A stretch of 64,000 bases of DNA from Streptomyces spinoverrucosus. GTDB taxonomy: Bacteria; Actinomycetota; Actinomycetes; Streptomycetales; Streptomycetaceae. Below, one piece after another: positions 41,800-51,100 of the stretch. How positions within the stretch are numbered: position 1 is the first letter of the stretch; each line of letters starts with the position of its first letter. The DNA is taken from the NCBI RefSeq assembly GCF_006539505.1, contig NZ_BJND01000007.1:1-64000 (forward strand), read 5' to 3'. Made by a program: the position numbers and the translations under genes. Below the pieces are notes generated by a model. It was not told the DNA's origin and did not search any database. It saw only the letters and a list, made by a program, of their open reading frames with translations.

Positions 41800-42965
41800 G
41801 GCAGCTCCTTCAGGCCGAGGTCTGTCAGCAGGTCGCGGGCAAGGGTGAGTTCGGCCGCGATGCCGTCCGTGAGCTGGGTGCGGGCGCGGGGCCGCAGCTC
41901 CGGTGGGAGGGCCTGCCAGGTGTAGGTCTCGACCTCCAGGTGGTGAGTGAGCGGGCCGGCTCCGCCGACGAGGCGGGCGAGGGCCGTCTTCAGTACGGCG
42001 AGCGTGGAGGTGAGGGGCGCGGCAGGGGCCGCGTGCAGCGGGACGTGGAAGTGGGCGCGCCAGGGCGAGGCGTCGGGCAGGGCGTCGTCCCGGAGGGCTG
42101 CGCCGAGGTCGTCGGTGCCGCGCAGGCCCGCGGCGGTGGCGGTGCGGGTCTGGTGCAGGAAGCGGGGTTCGTCGAAGGCGGCGAGGGCGTCGCGGACTTC
42201 GGGGAGACGGGGGTGTTCGGCGTGCAGTGCGGCGGAGAGCTGGGATTTGACGACGGGGACGCCGGCCTGGGTGAGGCCGTCCAGGGCGGCGTGCGGGTCT
42301 TCGAAGGAGGTGGCGAGGTGGCAGGTGTCGACGCAGATGCCGATGCGGTCGTGGGCGATCGCGGTCAGCGGGGCGATGGCGTCGCCGGTGGTCTCGATGA
42401 CGCAACCGGGTTCGGGTTCCAGGCCGACGCGGATGGAGCGGCCGGTCAGTTCCTGGAGGGCGTCGAGCCGTTCGCCGAGGGTGCGCAGGGCGGTGTGGGC
42501 GGCGTCGGCCCGCCGGCTGTCCTGGGCGGTGCGCCAGGCGAGCGGCAGGGTGGAGACGCTGCCCTCGGTGACATCGTCGGGGAGCAGCCCGGCGAGGACA
42601 CGGGCCAGGGCGGTGGTGTGATCGAGGCGTTCGGGGTCGGCCCAGTCCGGCTTGTACACGCGGTACTTGACCTCTTCGGCACCGAAGCCCTCATAGGGGA
42701 AGCCGTTGAGGGTGACGACTTCGAGGCCGCGCCGGTCGAGTTCGGTGCGCAGGGTGCGCAGCGCGGACGGGTCGGTGACGAGGGCGTGGGCGGCGTCCTT
42801 GGCGAGCCACAGGCCGATGCCGAGCCGGTCGCGGCCGAGGCGGCGGCGGACAGGTTCGCAGTGGTCGCGGAGCTGGGCGAGGACACCGTCCAGGGTTTCG
42901 GCGGGGTGGACGTTGGTGCAGTAGGCGAGGTGCACCGTGGAGCCGTCGGGATGGCGGAAGCGCAT
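41796..42965 (-). CDS. eboE: EboE-like metabolite traffic protein (TIM barrel)
   Basis: A 389-residue xylose isomerase-like TIM-barrel protein of the EboE type. The opening YCTNVHPAETLDGVLAQLRDHCEPVRRRLG is characteristic of EboE, and metal-type residues sit in VGLEPEPGCVIET and ICVDTCHLATSFED. HFHVPLHA near residue 300 supplies further His residues. It starts at the ATG at 42965, 3 bases after the EboB stop, and overlaps eboF by 4 bases. In ebo clusters EboE is required for moving scytonemin-type or prenylated precursors to the periplasm, though its chemistry is not settled. Confidence 0.9.
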   Translation of the reverse strand: MRFRHPDGSTVHLAYCTNVHPAETLDGVLAQLRDHCEPVRRRLGRDRLGIGLWLAKDAAHALVTDPSALRTLRTELDRRGLEVVTLNGFPYEGFGAEEVKYRVYKPDWADPERLDHTTALARVLAGLLPDDVTEGSVSTLPLAWRTAQDSRRADAAHTALRTLGERLDALQELTGRSIRVGLEPEPGCVIETTGDAIAPLTAIAHDRIGICVDTCHLATSFEDPHAALDGLTQAGVPVVKSQLSAALHAEHPRLPEVRDALAAFDEPRFLHQTRTATAAGLRGTDDLGAALRDDALPDASPWRAHFHVPLHAAPAAPLTSTLAVLKTALARLVGGAGPLTHHLEVETYTWQALPPELRPRARTQLTDGIAAELTLARDLLTDLGLKELP

Positions 42966-42968
42966 GGC

Positions 42969-43817
42969 TCACTCCCCGCCGCGGAGGATGGAGTTGCCTT
43001 CGTGGGTGGCCTCGGTCGCGGCTATGTCGAGGTTCAGTCGTCCGCTGAGCCCGTAGAAGGCGACGGGGTTGCGCCACAGGACCTGGTCGACGTCGTCCTC
43101 GGTGAAGCCTTCGGCGAGCATCAGATCGGCGACCTTGCGAGTCTTCAGGGGGTCGCTGCGTCCCCAGTCGGCGGCGGAGTTCACCAGCACCTGCTCGGTC
43201 CCGTAGGTGTGCAGGATCGCGACCATCCGGTCCTCGTCCATCTTGGTGTCCGGATAGACGGAGAAGCCCAGCCAGCAGCCGCTGTCCTTGGCTTCCTTGA
43301 CGGTGGTCTCGTTGAGGTGGTCGAGCAGGACGCGGTCCGGCGGCAGGGCGGACTCCCGCACGAGGTCGAGGGTGCGGCGCAGGCCGGCCAGCTTGTCGCG
43401 GTGGGGAGTGTGCACGAGGGCGGGCAGCTCGTGGTCGGCGGCGAGCTGGAGCTGGGCGGCGAGGGCGGTGTCCTCAGCGGCGGTCATCGAGTCGTAGCCG
43501 ATCTCGCCGACGGCGACGACTTGGTCCTTGACGAGATACCGGGGCAGTTCGTCGAGGACGGGACGGCAGCGCGGGTCGTTCGCCTCCTTGGGGTTCAGGG
43601 CGATTGTGCAGTGGTGGGCGATGCCGTACTGGGCGGCGCGGAAGGGTTCCCAGCCGAGGAGGGAGTCGAAGTAGTCGAGGAAGGTCGCGGGCGAGGTGCG
43701 GGGCTGACCGAGCCAGAAGGAGGGCTCGACCACGGCGCGGACACCGGCGGCGTGCATGGCCTCGTAGTCGTCGGTGGTCCTGGACGTCATATGGATGTGG
43801 GGGTCGAAGATGCGCAT
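42969..43817 (-). CDS. eboB: TatD-family metal hydrolase (EboB-like)
   Basis: A 282-residue amidohydrolase-fold TatD-like protein. The metal motif is IFDPHIHMTSR near residue 5, with VGEIGYDSM, LVHTPHRDK, LLDHLNE and the final Asp in NSAADWGRSDP. AAGGAG lies 7 bases before the ATG at 43817, whose first codon overlaps the EboA stop as TGATG. The order eboA-eboB is that of the described ebo operons. It may hydrolyse an amide, phosphoester or lactone in the pathway; the reaction is unknown. Confidence 0.9.
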   Translation of the reverse strand: MRIFDPHIHMTSRTTDDYEAMHAAGVRAVVEPSFWLGQPRTSPATFLDYFDSLLGWEPFRAAQYGIAHHCTIALNPKEANDPRCRPVLDELPRYLVKDQVVAVGEIGYDSMTAAEDTALAAQLQLAADHELPALVHTPHRDKLAGLRRTLDLVRESALPPDRVLLDHLNETTVKEAKDSGCWLGFSVYPDTKMDEDRMVAILHTYGTEQVLVNSAADWGRSDPLKTRKVADLMLAEGFTEDDVDQVLWRNPVAFYGLSGRLNLDIAATEATHEGNSILRGGE

Positions 43818-44632
43818 CAGGACTCCTTGCCGTGGGGGGTGTCCGATCCGTGCGGTGCTGGTGCGGCGTCGGTCAGGGCCAGGACGCGGGACAGGTCCTG
43901 CGGTACGGGACGGCCCGCGGCGGTGCGTTCGGCGGCGTAGTCGCCGAGCATGCGGGCGAGTTCGGCATCGGCGCGGGCGCGCCGCTCCAGCTCGGCCACG
44001 TTGTCGACGGGGACGCCGGTGAACAGGCACTTCAGTACGGCGTGCCGCCAGTTGTGCGCGTCGAGGTGGCGGGCGGCGTACGGGCCGACGGCGGCGGCGA
44101 GGAGCCGGGTGTCGTTGGTGCGCAGGGCGTCCTCGATCAGCGGGAGGACGTCCGGGCCGGGCACGAGGTGGGGCAGGGCGTGCAGGACGGCCCGGCGCTC
44201 GGCGGCGGTGCCCTGCCGGTAGACACGGCTGAGCGCGGCCGGGTCGGCGCCGGCGGCATGGAGGATCAGCACGCGGGCGGCGTCGGCGTACTCGTCCCCG
44301 CAGCGGCGGCCCGCCTCGGCGATGCGCAGCTCCCATACGGAGATGGGGCCGTGCGCGCCGGGGTGGGCGGCGGCCTCGGCGAGGGCCTGGTCGAGCCAGG
44401 CGCGGACGGCTCCGGGGAGGTGGGTGTTGAGGTGGGCGTGGAGGGATGTGAGGGGGGTGTGGCCAGGGTTGGGGAGCTCGGTGGTTCTGTCGGCATCGGT
44501 GACTGACGTGGTGGGGCTGTGCCTGTCCGTGGCCGCGTTCGTGACCGTCGTGTTGTCGTCCGCCTCGGTGGGCGTCGTCGTGTCGTCGGTTCTCGCCGCC
44601 GGGGTCGCCGGGGTGGCGTGGGGGTGCTTCAC
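43817..44632 (-). CDS. eboA: EboA-domain protein
   Basis: A 271-residue EboA-type protein, an all-helical HEAT-like fold without catalytic assignment. Family features are AWLDQALAEAAAHP, FPHLVPG-like ALPHLVPGPDVLPLIEDALRTNDTRLLAAAVGPYAARHLDAHNWRHAVLKCLFTGVP. The first 50 residues are Thr/Asp-rich, low-complexity and probably disordered. It is coupled on both sides: ATGA overlap with the upstream isomerase gene and TGATG with eboB. EboA is the marker gene that identifies ebo clusters. Confidence 0.88.
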   Translation of the reverse strand: MKHPHATPATPAARTDDTTTPTEADDNTTVTNAATDRHSPTTSVTDADRTTELPNPGHTPLTSLHAHLNTHLPGAVRAWLDQALAEAAAHPGAHGPISVWELRIAEAGRRCGDEYADAARVLILHAAGADPAALSRVYRQGTAAERRAVLHALPHLVPGPDVLPLIEDALRTNDTRLLAAAVGPYAARHLDAHNWRHAVLKCLFTGVPVDNVAELERRARADAELARMLGDYAAERTAAGRPVPQDLSRVLALTDAAPAPHGSDTPHGKES

Positions 44633-45603
44633 GAGGTGCTCCCTTCAGGGGTGGCGGAGGGCTCGCCGAGGGGTGCGACGGGCGGAGTCGGTGGTGGGAC
44701 CGGCCCGTTGGGTGACGCGGCGGTGCGGAGGAACGGGAGGGAGAGTGCGGCGCAGTGAGGGCCCGCGTGGGAGTGGCGGGGCAGTTCGACGACGGTCAGG
44801 CCCTGGTAGCCGGTGGCGGCGAGGGCCGCCAGGACGGGCGGGAAGTCGATCTCTCCCTCGCCGAACGGGAGGTGTTCATGGACGCCGCGCCGCATGTCCT
44901 CGATCTGGACGTGGCGCAGCCAGGGCGCGGCGGCGCGTACGCAGTCGGCGGGAGAGAGGGGTTCGAGGCACTGGCAGTGGCCGATGTCGAGGGTGAGACC
45001 GAGGAGTTCGGGGTCGCCGAGGGTGCGGCGCAGACGGTGGAAGTCGGCAAGGGTGGCGAGGAGGTGGCCGGGCTCGGGTTCGACGGCGAGTGGGACACCG
45101 GCGGCGGTCCCGGCGTCCAGGACGGGAGTGAGGCTGTCGGCCAGGCGTTTCCACGCCGTGTCCTCGTCCGCGCCGGGCGGGAGGGTGCCGCTGAAGCAGT
45201 GCACGGCGTGGGCGCCGAGGTCGGCGGCGACACGGACGGCCCGGAGCAGCAGGTCGACGCGGCGGGCGCGGTCGCCGGGGTCCGGGTCCAGGAGGGAGGG
45301 GCCGTGTTTGCGGCGCGGGTCGAGCACATAGCGGGCGCCCGTCTCCACGGTGGCCGTCAGCCCCAGCGCGCTGAGGCGCTGGGCGACTCGGCGGGTGCGG
45401 GCGGACAGGTCCGGGGCGAGGGGGTCGAGGTGCATGTGGTCGAGGGTCAGACCGACGCCGTCGTAGCCGAGGTCGGCGAGCAGGGCGAGGGCGTCGTCGA
45501 GCCGGAGGTCGGCGAGGCCGTTGGTGCCGTAGCCGAAACGGAGGGAGCGGTGCGGCGAGGCCGGTTCACCGAGGTCCGGTGCCGGGTTGGGCTGGGGGCT
45601 CAC
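44629..45603 (-). CDS. Sugar phosphate isomerase/epimerase-family TIM barrel
   Basis: A 324-residue xylose isomerase-like TIM-barrel protein. Metal residues are visible in AVEPEPGHLLATLADFH (Glu), LTLDIGHCQCLEP (Asp, His), HVQIEDMRRGVHEHLPFGEGEID (Glu, His) and TVVELPRHSH (Glu), a complete set, so it is probably active. It sits between the UbiA gene and eboA with GTGA and ATGA overlaps on each side, so it belongs to the same operon. Some EboE-like proteins share this fold; this one has the shorter epimerase form. The C-terminus is Pro-rich. Substrate unknown, perhaps the cyclitol or sugar moiety. Confidence 0.88.
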   Translation of the reverse strand: MSPQPNPAPDLGEPASPHRSLRFGYGTNGLADLRLDDALALLADLGYDGVGLTLDHMHLDPLAPDLSARTRRVAQRLSALGLTATVETGARYVLDPRRKHGPSLLDPDPGDRARRVDLLLRAVRVAADLGAHAVHCFSGTLPPGADEDTAWKRLADSLTPVLDAGTAAGVPLAVEPEPGHLLATLADFHRLRRTLGDPELLGLTLDIGHCQCLEPLSPADCVRAAAPWLRHVQIEDMRRGVHEHLPFGEGEIDFPPVLAALAATGYQGLTVVELPRHSHAGPHCAALSLPFLRTAASPNGPVPPPTPPVAPLGEPSATPEGSTS

Positions 45604-46754
45604 GTGATGCTCACCTTCCTCGCGTACTTCCGGCCGATCGGGGCGAGCGCCGCGATGGCGAGGGCGGTGACGCCGGCTCCCGCGCGGGCGGCGAGCGCGG
45701 CCTGGAGGGGGATGGTCGCGCGGATGCCGCCGCCGACGGCTCGTTGGGTGAGGGGAGGTGAGGGGTTGAGGGCGGCGTGGGTGTAGGGACGGCCTGCCGT
45801 CGCGGCGTAGGTGGTCGCGAGGGCGGTGCGTAGGGCGGCGTCGAGGGTGACGCGTGCGCGGTCGTGCCCGGACCTTCGGCGCCCGGTGCCGATGCCGGTG
45901 GCGGTGCCGGACCCGACGCCGGTGCCGGGCCTGGTGCCGGTTCCGGTCCTGATGCCGGTGCCGGACTCGACGCCGGCGCCGGTCCTCGTGCCGATGCCGA
46001 TCCTGATGCCGGAGCCGACCCTCATGCCGGAGCCGATCCTGATGCCGGACCCGACGCCGGCGCCGGTCCTGCTGCCCGACCCGACACCGGTGCCGATCCC
46101 GGTACCGGTTCCGGTTCCGGTCGACGTGGCGTCCCGCGTGCCCCGCGTGCCGCGTGTCACGAGCCGGGTGAGGGCGGCCGTCGCGGTGAGGGCGGCCAGT
46201 GGTGCCAGGGCCGAGCCGCCCTGGGTCTCCCGGCGGGAGACCGCCGTCACCGCGAGCGTGTGGGTGCCGAGGAGGGCGGCGGAGGGCAGCGCCTCCTGCG
46301 GACGGCCGGTGGTGGCGGCGGCGCCGAGGAGGTGGTCGAGGCCGCGGGCGGCGGCCATGGCCAGGGGGCCGGCGGGGGTGTGCTTCAGTGCGAGGTCGTA
46401 CGCCCAGACCGTGGCCGCGAGGGGCGTGGCCACGGCCAGGGCCGGGCGGCCGGCGCGGGCCGCGAGGGCCAGCCCGGCTGCGGTGAGAGCGCAGGCCGCC
46501 GTGAGGGCGGAAGACGGCCGGATCCGCCCGGAGGGCAGGGGCCGCTCAGGACGCTCGGCGGCGTCCTCCTCCCGGTCCGCCCAGTCGTTGAGGGCCATAC
46601 CGGCCTCGTAGAGACACAGGGAGGAGCCGATGGCGAGGAAGGTCCGCGGGTTGGGGCGGGCACCCGTGGCGACGGCACCGCTCAGGGCGTCGCCGGGGAC
46701 GGTGAACAGCGCGGGAAGCCGCAGGAGTTCGGCCCAGGCGCGGCTACGGCTCAT
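45600..46754 (-). CDS. eboC: UbiA-family prenyltransferase (EboC-like) with low-complexity insert
   Basis: A 384-residue integral membrane protein of the UbiA superfamily. The first aspartate-rich motif is intact (ALNDWADREEDAAERPERPLPSGRI, residues about 54-80), and YDLALKHTPAGPLAMAAARGLDHLLGA represents the second conserved region, as in EboC proteins. About residues 200-290 are a Gly/Thr/Ser/Arg repeat (GTGTGIGTGVGSGS and so on) inserted between helices, encoded by hexamer-like repeats. The ATG at 46754 overlaps the inositol phosphate synthase stop as ATGA. It should attach a prenyl group to a small soluble acceptor at the membrane. Acceptor and chain length unknown. Confidence 0.87.
   Translation of the reverse strand: MSRSRAWAELLRLPALFTVPGDALSGAVATGARPNPRTFLAIGSSLCLYEAGMALNDWADREEDAAERPERPLPSGRIRPSSALTAACALTAAGLALAARAGRPALAVATPLAATVWAYDLALKHTPAGPLAMAAARGLDHLLGAAATTGRPQEALPSAALLGTHTLAVTAVSRRETQGGSALAPLAALTATAALTRLVTRGTRGTRDATSTGTGTGTGIGTGVGSGSRTGAGVGSGIRIGSGMRVGSGIRIGIGTRTGAGVESGTGIRTGTGTRPGTGVGSGTATGIGTGRRRSGHDRARVTLDAALRTALATTYAATAGRPYTHAALNPSPPLTQRAVGGGIRATIPLQAALAARAGAGVTALAIAALAPIGRKYARKVSIT
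45885..46165 (-). repeat. In-frame G/T/S-rich coding repeat in the UbiA gene
   Basis: About 280 bases of degenerate CCGGTGCCGATG-type repeats that stay in frame and encode alternating Gly-Thr, Gly-Ser, Gly-Ile and Gly-Arg. The flanking UbiA sequence is normal. The insert probably forms a flexible loop. Confidence 0.8.
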
Positions 46755-48037
46755 GGCCGCTCTCCCTGGCGTGCCTCGCCCTGGGGTACGTCGCCCTGGG
46801 CCGACTGCGCGGACGTATCCGCCCCGGCGACCGCATCCGCACCGGCACCAGCCGTCTTCGCACCGGCGCCGCCCGCCACCGCACCGGCACCCGTGCCGAG
46901 GTCGGCGGAGGCAGCCGCACCTCCGAGCCGTTCCGCCAGCCGGCAAAGCGCGGCGTACTGCTCGGCCAGGCCCGCCGGTCCGTCCCCCACCGGGTCCTTG
47001 AAGTAGAAGCCCAGCTCGCCGAGCGGACCGGACAGGCCGGCCTCGTGGGACCGGGCGGTCAGGCGGGCCAGGTCCAGGACCAGGGGTGCCGCGAGGGCCG
47101 AGTCGCAGCCCTGCCAGATGGTCTGGAGGATCATGCGGGTGCCGAGGAAGCCGTCGAAGGCGATGTGATCCCAGGCGGTCTTCCAGTCGCCGAGCGCGGG
47201 CACGTCGTCGATGTGGACCTCGCCCTCGGGAACGGTGCCAAGGGTGTCGGCGAGGACGCGTTCCTTGCCGGCGTTCTTCGCCGCTGCGGCGGCCGGGTCG
47301 GCGAGGGCCGCGCCGTCGCCGCCGCCGAGCAGGTTGGTTCCGGACCAGGCCCGTACGTTCAGCGCCCGCTGCGCGAACATCGGGCCCAGCACGGCCCGCA
47401 GCAACGTCTGTCCGGTCTTGCCGTCCCGGCCTGCGTACGGCAGTCCGCTCCGCTCGGCCTCGCGGGCGGCGACGGGGTGGTGCATGCCCTCGGACGGGGT
47501 GAAGTTGACGTAGGGGCAGCCCGCGCGCAGGGCCGCCAGCGCGTACAGGGTGCTGGCGGGTAGCGGGGCGTCGGGCCCCTGGGACGCGGGTTCGGTGGAG
47601 GCGACGTTCACCACGACGGCCCGCTCCAGTTCGTGGCGGTGCACGAAGTCGCGTATGTCGTCGGCGAAGGCGGTGATCAGTTCGGCCTCGCTCCTGGTGT
47701 CCCCCGGGGTGGGGCCGCCGGGCCTGATCTCCCGGTCGGCGGCGGCGAGTTCGGCGGCGACGGCGGCGGCCACGCCCGGCGGGAGGACTCCGCCGGCGGT
47801 CAGGGCCTCGGCGCGTTTGGGCAGGGGGCAGTCGACGGTGTCATGGCCGCCGAAGACGAGGTCGGACAGCGCGGGCAGGCAGCTGTCGGTGAACGCCGGG
47901 GTCTCGGTCACCATGCCGGTCGGTGGGTGCAGTCCCGCGGTGACGGCGGCGCACCCTGTGACGACGGTGGTGGCGACGGAGCCTCGGGCGCCGATCAGCC
48001 ACACCCCCACACGCGGTCGGGAGAGGGACGCGGACAT
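46751..48037 (-). CDS. ino1: Inositol-3-phosphate synthase
   Basis: A 428-residue myo-inositol-phosphate synthase converting glucose 6-phosphate to inositol 3-phosphate with NAD+. Family features are VGVWLIGARGSVATT (NAD loop), the NVASTEP segment, YVNFTPSEGMHH, GRDGKTGQTLLRAVLGPMFAQRALNVRAWSGTNLLGGGDG and SWLRAP-like CDSALAAPLVLDLARL. The C-terminal 60 residues are Ala/Gly-rich and not part of the fold. AAGGAGG precedes the ATG at 48037 at 8 bases. It heads the ebo-like operon and overlaps the UbiA gene by 4 bases. It is a sugar-phosphate cyclase, as is EboD, which is missing here, so it may supply a cyclitol. Confidence 0.92.
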   Translation of the reverse strand: MSASLSRPRVGVWLIGARGSVATTVVTGCAAVTAGLHPPTGMVTETPAFTDSCLPALSDLVFGGHDTVDCPLPKRAEALTAGGVLPPGVAAAVAAELAAADREIRPGGPTPGDTRSEAELITAFADDIRDFVHRHELERAVVVNVASTEPASQGPDAPLPASTLYALAALRAGCPYVNFTPSEGMHHPVAAREAERSGLPYAGRDGKTGQTLLRAVLGPMFAQRALNVRAWSGTNLLGGGDGAALADPAAAAAKNAGKERVLADTLGTVPEGEVHIDDVPALGDWKTAWDHIAFDGFLGTRMILQTIWQGCDSALAAPLVLDLARLTARSHEAGLSGPLGELGFYFKDPVGDGPAGLAEQYAALCRLAERLGGAAASADLGTGAGAVAGGAGAKTAGAGADAVAGADTSAQSAQGDVPQGEARQGERP

Positions 48038-48085
48038 GGGCAGCCTCCTTGTCGTGCACGAACCCCCGGAGGGGAGGGAGGGAGA

Positions 48086-48119
48086 CGGCGGGCGGGGGTC
48101 CGGCGTCCCCCGCCCGCCG
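48086..48119 (-). terminator. Terminator hairpin after the 1240-residue protein gene
   Basis: A perfect 13-bp stem (CGGCGGGCGGGGG with CCCCCGCCCGCCG) and an 8-base loop, just past the stop at 48124 and before the inositol phosphate synthase gene. It separates the secreted protein transcript from the ebo-like operon. Confidence 0.85.
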
Positions 48120-48123
48120 CCGT

Positions 48124-51100
48124 TCAGTCGCCCTTGACGGGCAGTTCCTTCAACTGGATGTTGCGGAAGGAGACCTGGTCCTCGGCGCCGTGGTTCTGCA
48201 GGCCGATGTAGCCGTCGGTCAGGCTCCGCTGGGGGTCCTTGTTGGTGAAGTCGTTGATCTTGACTCCGTTGAGGAACACCTGGAGGCGTTCGCCCTGGAC
48301 CTTGATCTCGTAGGAGTTCCACTGGCCGGGCGGCCGCAGGACCTGGTCACGGGCCTTGATGTTCGCCGACTTGAACGAGTAGACGGAGCCCGTGGTGCGG
48401 TCGGGCGCGTCCGTGGCGTCGATCTGGATCTCGTAGCCCTTGTTCACCGCTGACCAGGGGTCGTCGGAGGCCGGGAAGCCCACGAAGATCCCGGAGTTGT
48501 CGTCGCCCTGCATCTTCCAGTCGAGCTTCAGGGAGTACGACTTCAGCTCCTTGGCCTGGTACCAGAGCAGACCCATGCCGCCCTCGGACTCCAGGGTGCC
48601 GTCCTTGACGTTGAACGTGCCGGGGCCGGCCTGCTTCCAGCCGTCCAGGGTCTGGCCGTTGAAGATCTTCCGGTAGCCCTCGCTCGGCTTGCAGTCGGCC
48701 TTCACCTGGCCGGTGGCGTACTGGAGGCCGCCGAGCAGATGGGCCCGGAGGGCCTCCTCGGTGTAGGACTCCTTGGTGTGGCCGAGACCGGTGTAGAAGG
48801 ACCGGCCGCCGCCGTAGTTCTGGCACCAGGCGATCGGGTGGTCGCCCTTCATGGTGCCGCCCTGGTAGGTCGTCTCGTCCAGGGTGGCGAGGACCTTGGC
48901 CTGCTCACGCGGGTTGGTGCGGTAGTTGTACCACTCGTCGGTGCGCTCCCATGCGTCGCCGAGGTGCGACGTCGACGGGTGGTCGTGGTCCTCGACGCGG
49001 ACGGTGGCCTTCTGGATGGCCGGGTGCGAGTCGAAGTAGGCGCCGACGAGGCCGCCGTAGAACTCCCAGTCGTACTCGGTGTCGGCGGCGGCGTGGATGC
49101 CCATGTAACCGCCGCCGCCCGCGATGTAGTCCTCGAACGCCTTCTGCTGATCGGCGTTGAGCACGTCACCGGTGGTGGACAGGAAGGCGACCGCGTCGTA
49201 CTTGGCGAGGTTGGTCGTGGTGAACTGCTTCGCCTCCTCGGTCGCGTCGACCGTGATGCCGGCCGGGGCGCCGAGCTCCTTCAGGGCTGCGATGCCGGCC
49301 GGTATGGAGTCGTGCCGGAAACCGGCGGTCTTGGAGAAGACCAGGACCCGCTTGCCGCCCTTGAACGGCTCCTTGGAGAACTCGAAGTCGTCCACGTCGT
49401 ACAGCGCGCCCTCGCCGCCCTTGAAGACCAGGTAGATCTCCGTGGTGCGCTTGGGCAGGGCTCGCAGCGGCACGTCGACGTTCTGGAAGGTCTCCCAGCT
49501 GCCGGTCGGCGGGATGTAGGCCGAGCCGTGCAGTGGCCCGTCGGGCGAGCCGGTGCGCAGTTCGATGAAGCCGCCCGAGCCGCCGGAGGAGGCCCGCACG
49601 GTCATCTTCTTCTGCCCGTCGAACCGGTAGGGGCTGAAGGAGATCCAGTCGCCGTCGTGGATGTTGCCGACGGTCTTGCCACCGTTGGCGCCGGTCTTGT
49701 CGATGGTCGACACACCCGACTGGGTGGTGAAGTGCTCGGCCTGGCGGTGCAGCGGCTGGAGCACGGTGCGGGCGGTGCCGGTCAGGGCCTCCTGGCCGTT
49801 CGCCCCGCCGTCGGTGTAGCTGGCGCCGACGACGCCGTAGATGTTGGCGTTGGGGTCGTGGCCGCCGTCTCCGGCGGGCGGCTTCAGGGTGCCCTCGCAG
49901 CCCATCTCGCTGGTCAGCTCGTGGGCGTGGGAGTCGTGGCCGAGGCTGTAGACGACCTTGACCTTGGAGCAGTCGATGGTCTCCTCGGGGTCGGTGACGG
50001 TCACCTTGAACGGGACGGGTTCGCCGAAGGCGGCCAAGGTGCCGTTGCCCGGCACGTCGATCCTCACCTTGGGCTCGGTGTTGCCGACCACGATCCGGAC
50101 GCTGGCGTTGCCGGTGTTGCCCTCGGGGTCCTTCGCGGTGAAGGTCGCGGTGTAGGTGCCGATCTTCTTGTACTTGTGGGTGGGGTTGAGGCCCTCTCCC
50201 TTGGTGCCGTCGCCGAAGTCCCAGCTGTAGGTGAGGTCGGGCGAGTCGGCGTCCTTGGCGGAGCCGGTGAAGGCGACCTTAAGACCGGCCGCGCCGGACG
50301 TCTTGTCGGCGCTCACCTCGGCGATCGGGGAGAAGCCGTCCTCGGCGTTCTCGATCCGGTAGAGCGCGGAGTTCTCGTCGCCCTGGAACCAGGAGACGCC
50401 GTAGTCGAGGACGTAGAGCGCGCCGTCGGGGCCGAACTCCATGTCCATGATCTGGGTGCCGGTCCACGGGAAGTCGTTGATCTTCGCGACTGAGCCGTCC
50501 TCGTTCTGCTCGATCCGCTTGATCCAGCGGCGGCCGAACTCACCTGCGAAGAAGTCGCCGTCGTACGACTCGGGGAACTTCACCTTGGAGTCGAGGTCGG
50601 GGTCGTAGCGGTAGACGGGCCCGGCCATCGGGGACTCCGAGCCGCTGCCGAACTCGGGTACGGAACCGCCGTCGTAGGGGATCCAGGCGGCCTGCGCGGG
50701 CGGCAGGTCGACCAGGCCCGTGTTGTACGGCGAGGTGTTCTTCGGGGCGGCGCAGTCGAACTTCTCACCGGAGGTGCCGGTGGCGAAGTCGTAGTCGACG
50801 TAGGCGTCGTTGTTCCCGGTGCAGAACGGCCAGCCGAAGTTGGCGGGCTCGGTGACCTTGGCGAACTCGACCTGGCCTGCCGGACCCCGGTTGGGATCGG
50901 CGGCGCCGGCGTCGGGGCCGTAGTCGCCGACGTACACGATGCCGGTCTTGTCGTCGACGCTCATCCGGAACGGGTTGCGGAAGCCCATCGCGTAGATCTC
51001 CGGACGGGTCTTCTCGGTGCCCGGGGCGAAGAGGTTGCCCTCCGGGATGGTGTACGAGCCGTCCTCGGCGACCTTGATACGGAGGATCTTGCCGCGCAGG

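Noticed and set aside
41766..43940. A 724-codon plus-strand open frame rich in Gly, Val and Glu
   Set aside because: Antisense to eboE and eboB, whose motifs and overlaps are convincing.
45885..46165. The repeat in the UbiA gene considered as a CRISPR or minisatellite array
   Set aside because: There are no unique spacers of constant length, and the repeat is in frame within a coding gene.
48739..50493. A 584-codon plus-strand open frame
   Set aside because: Antisense to the 1240-residue secreted protein gene; no domain seen.
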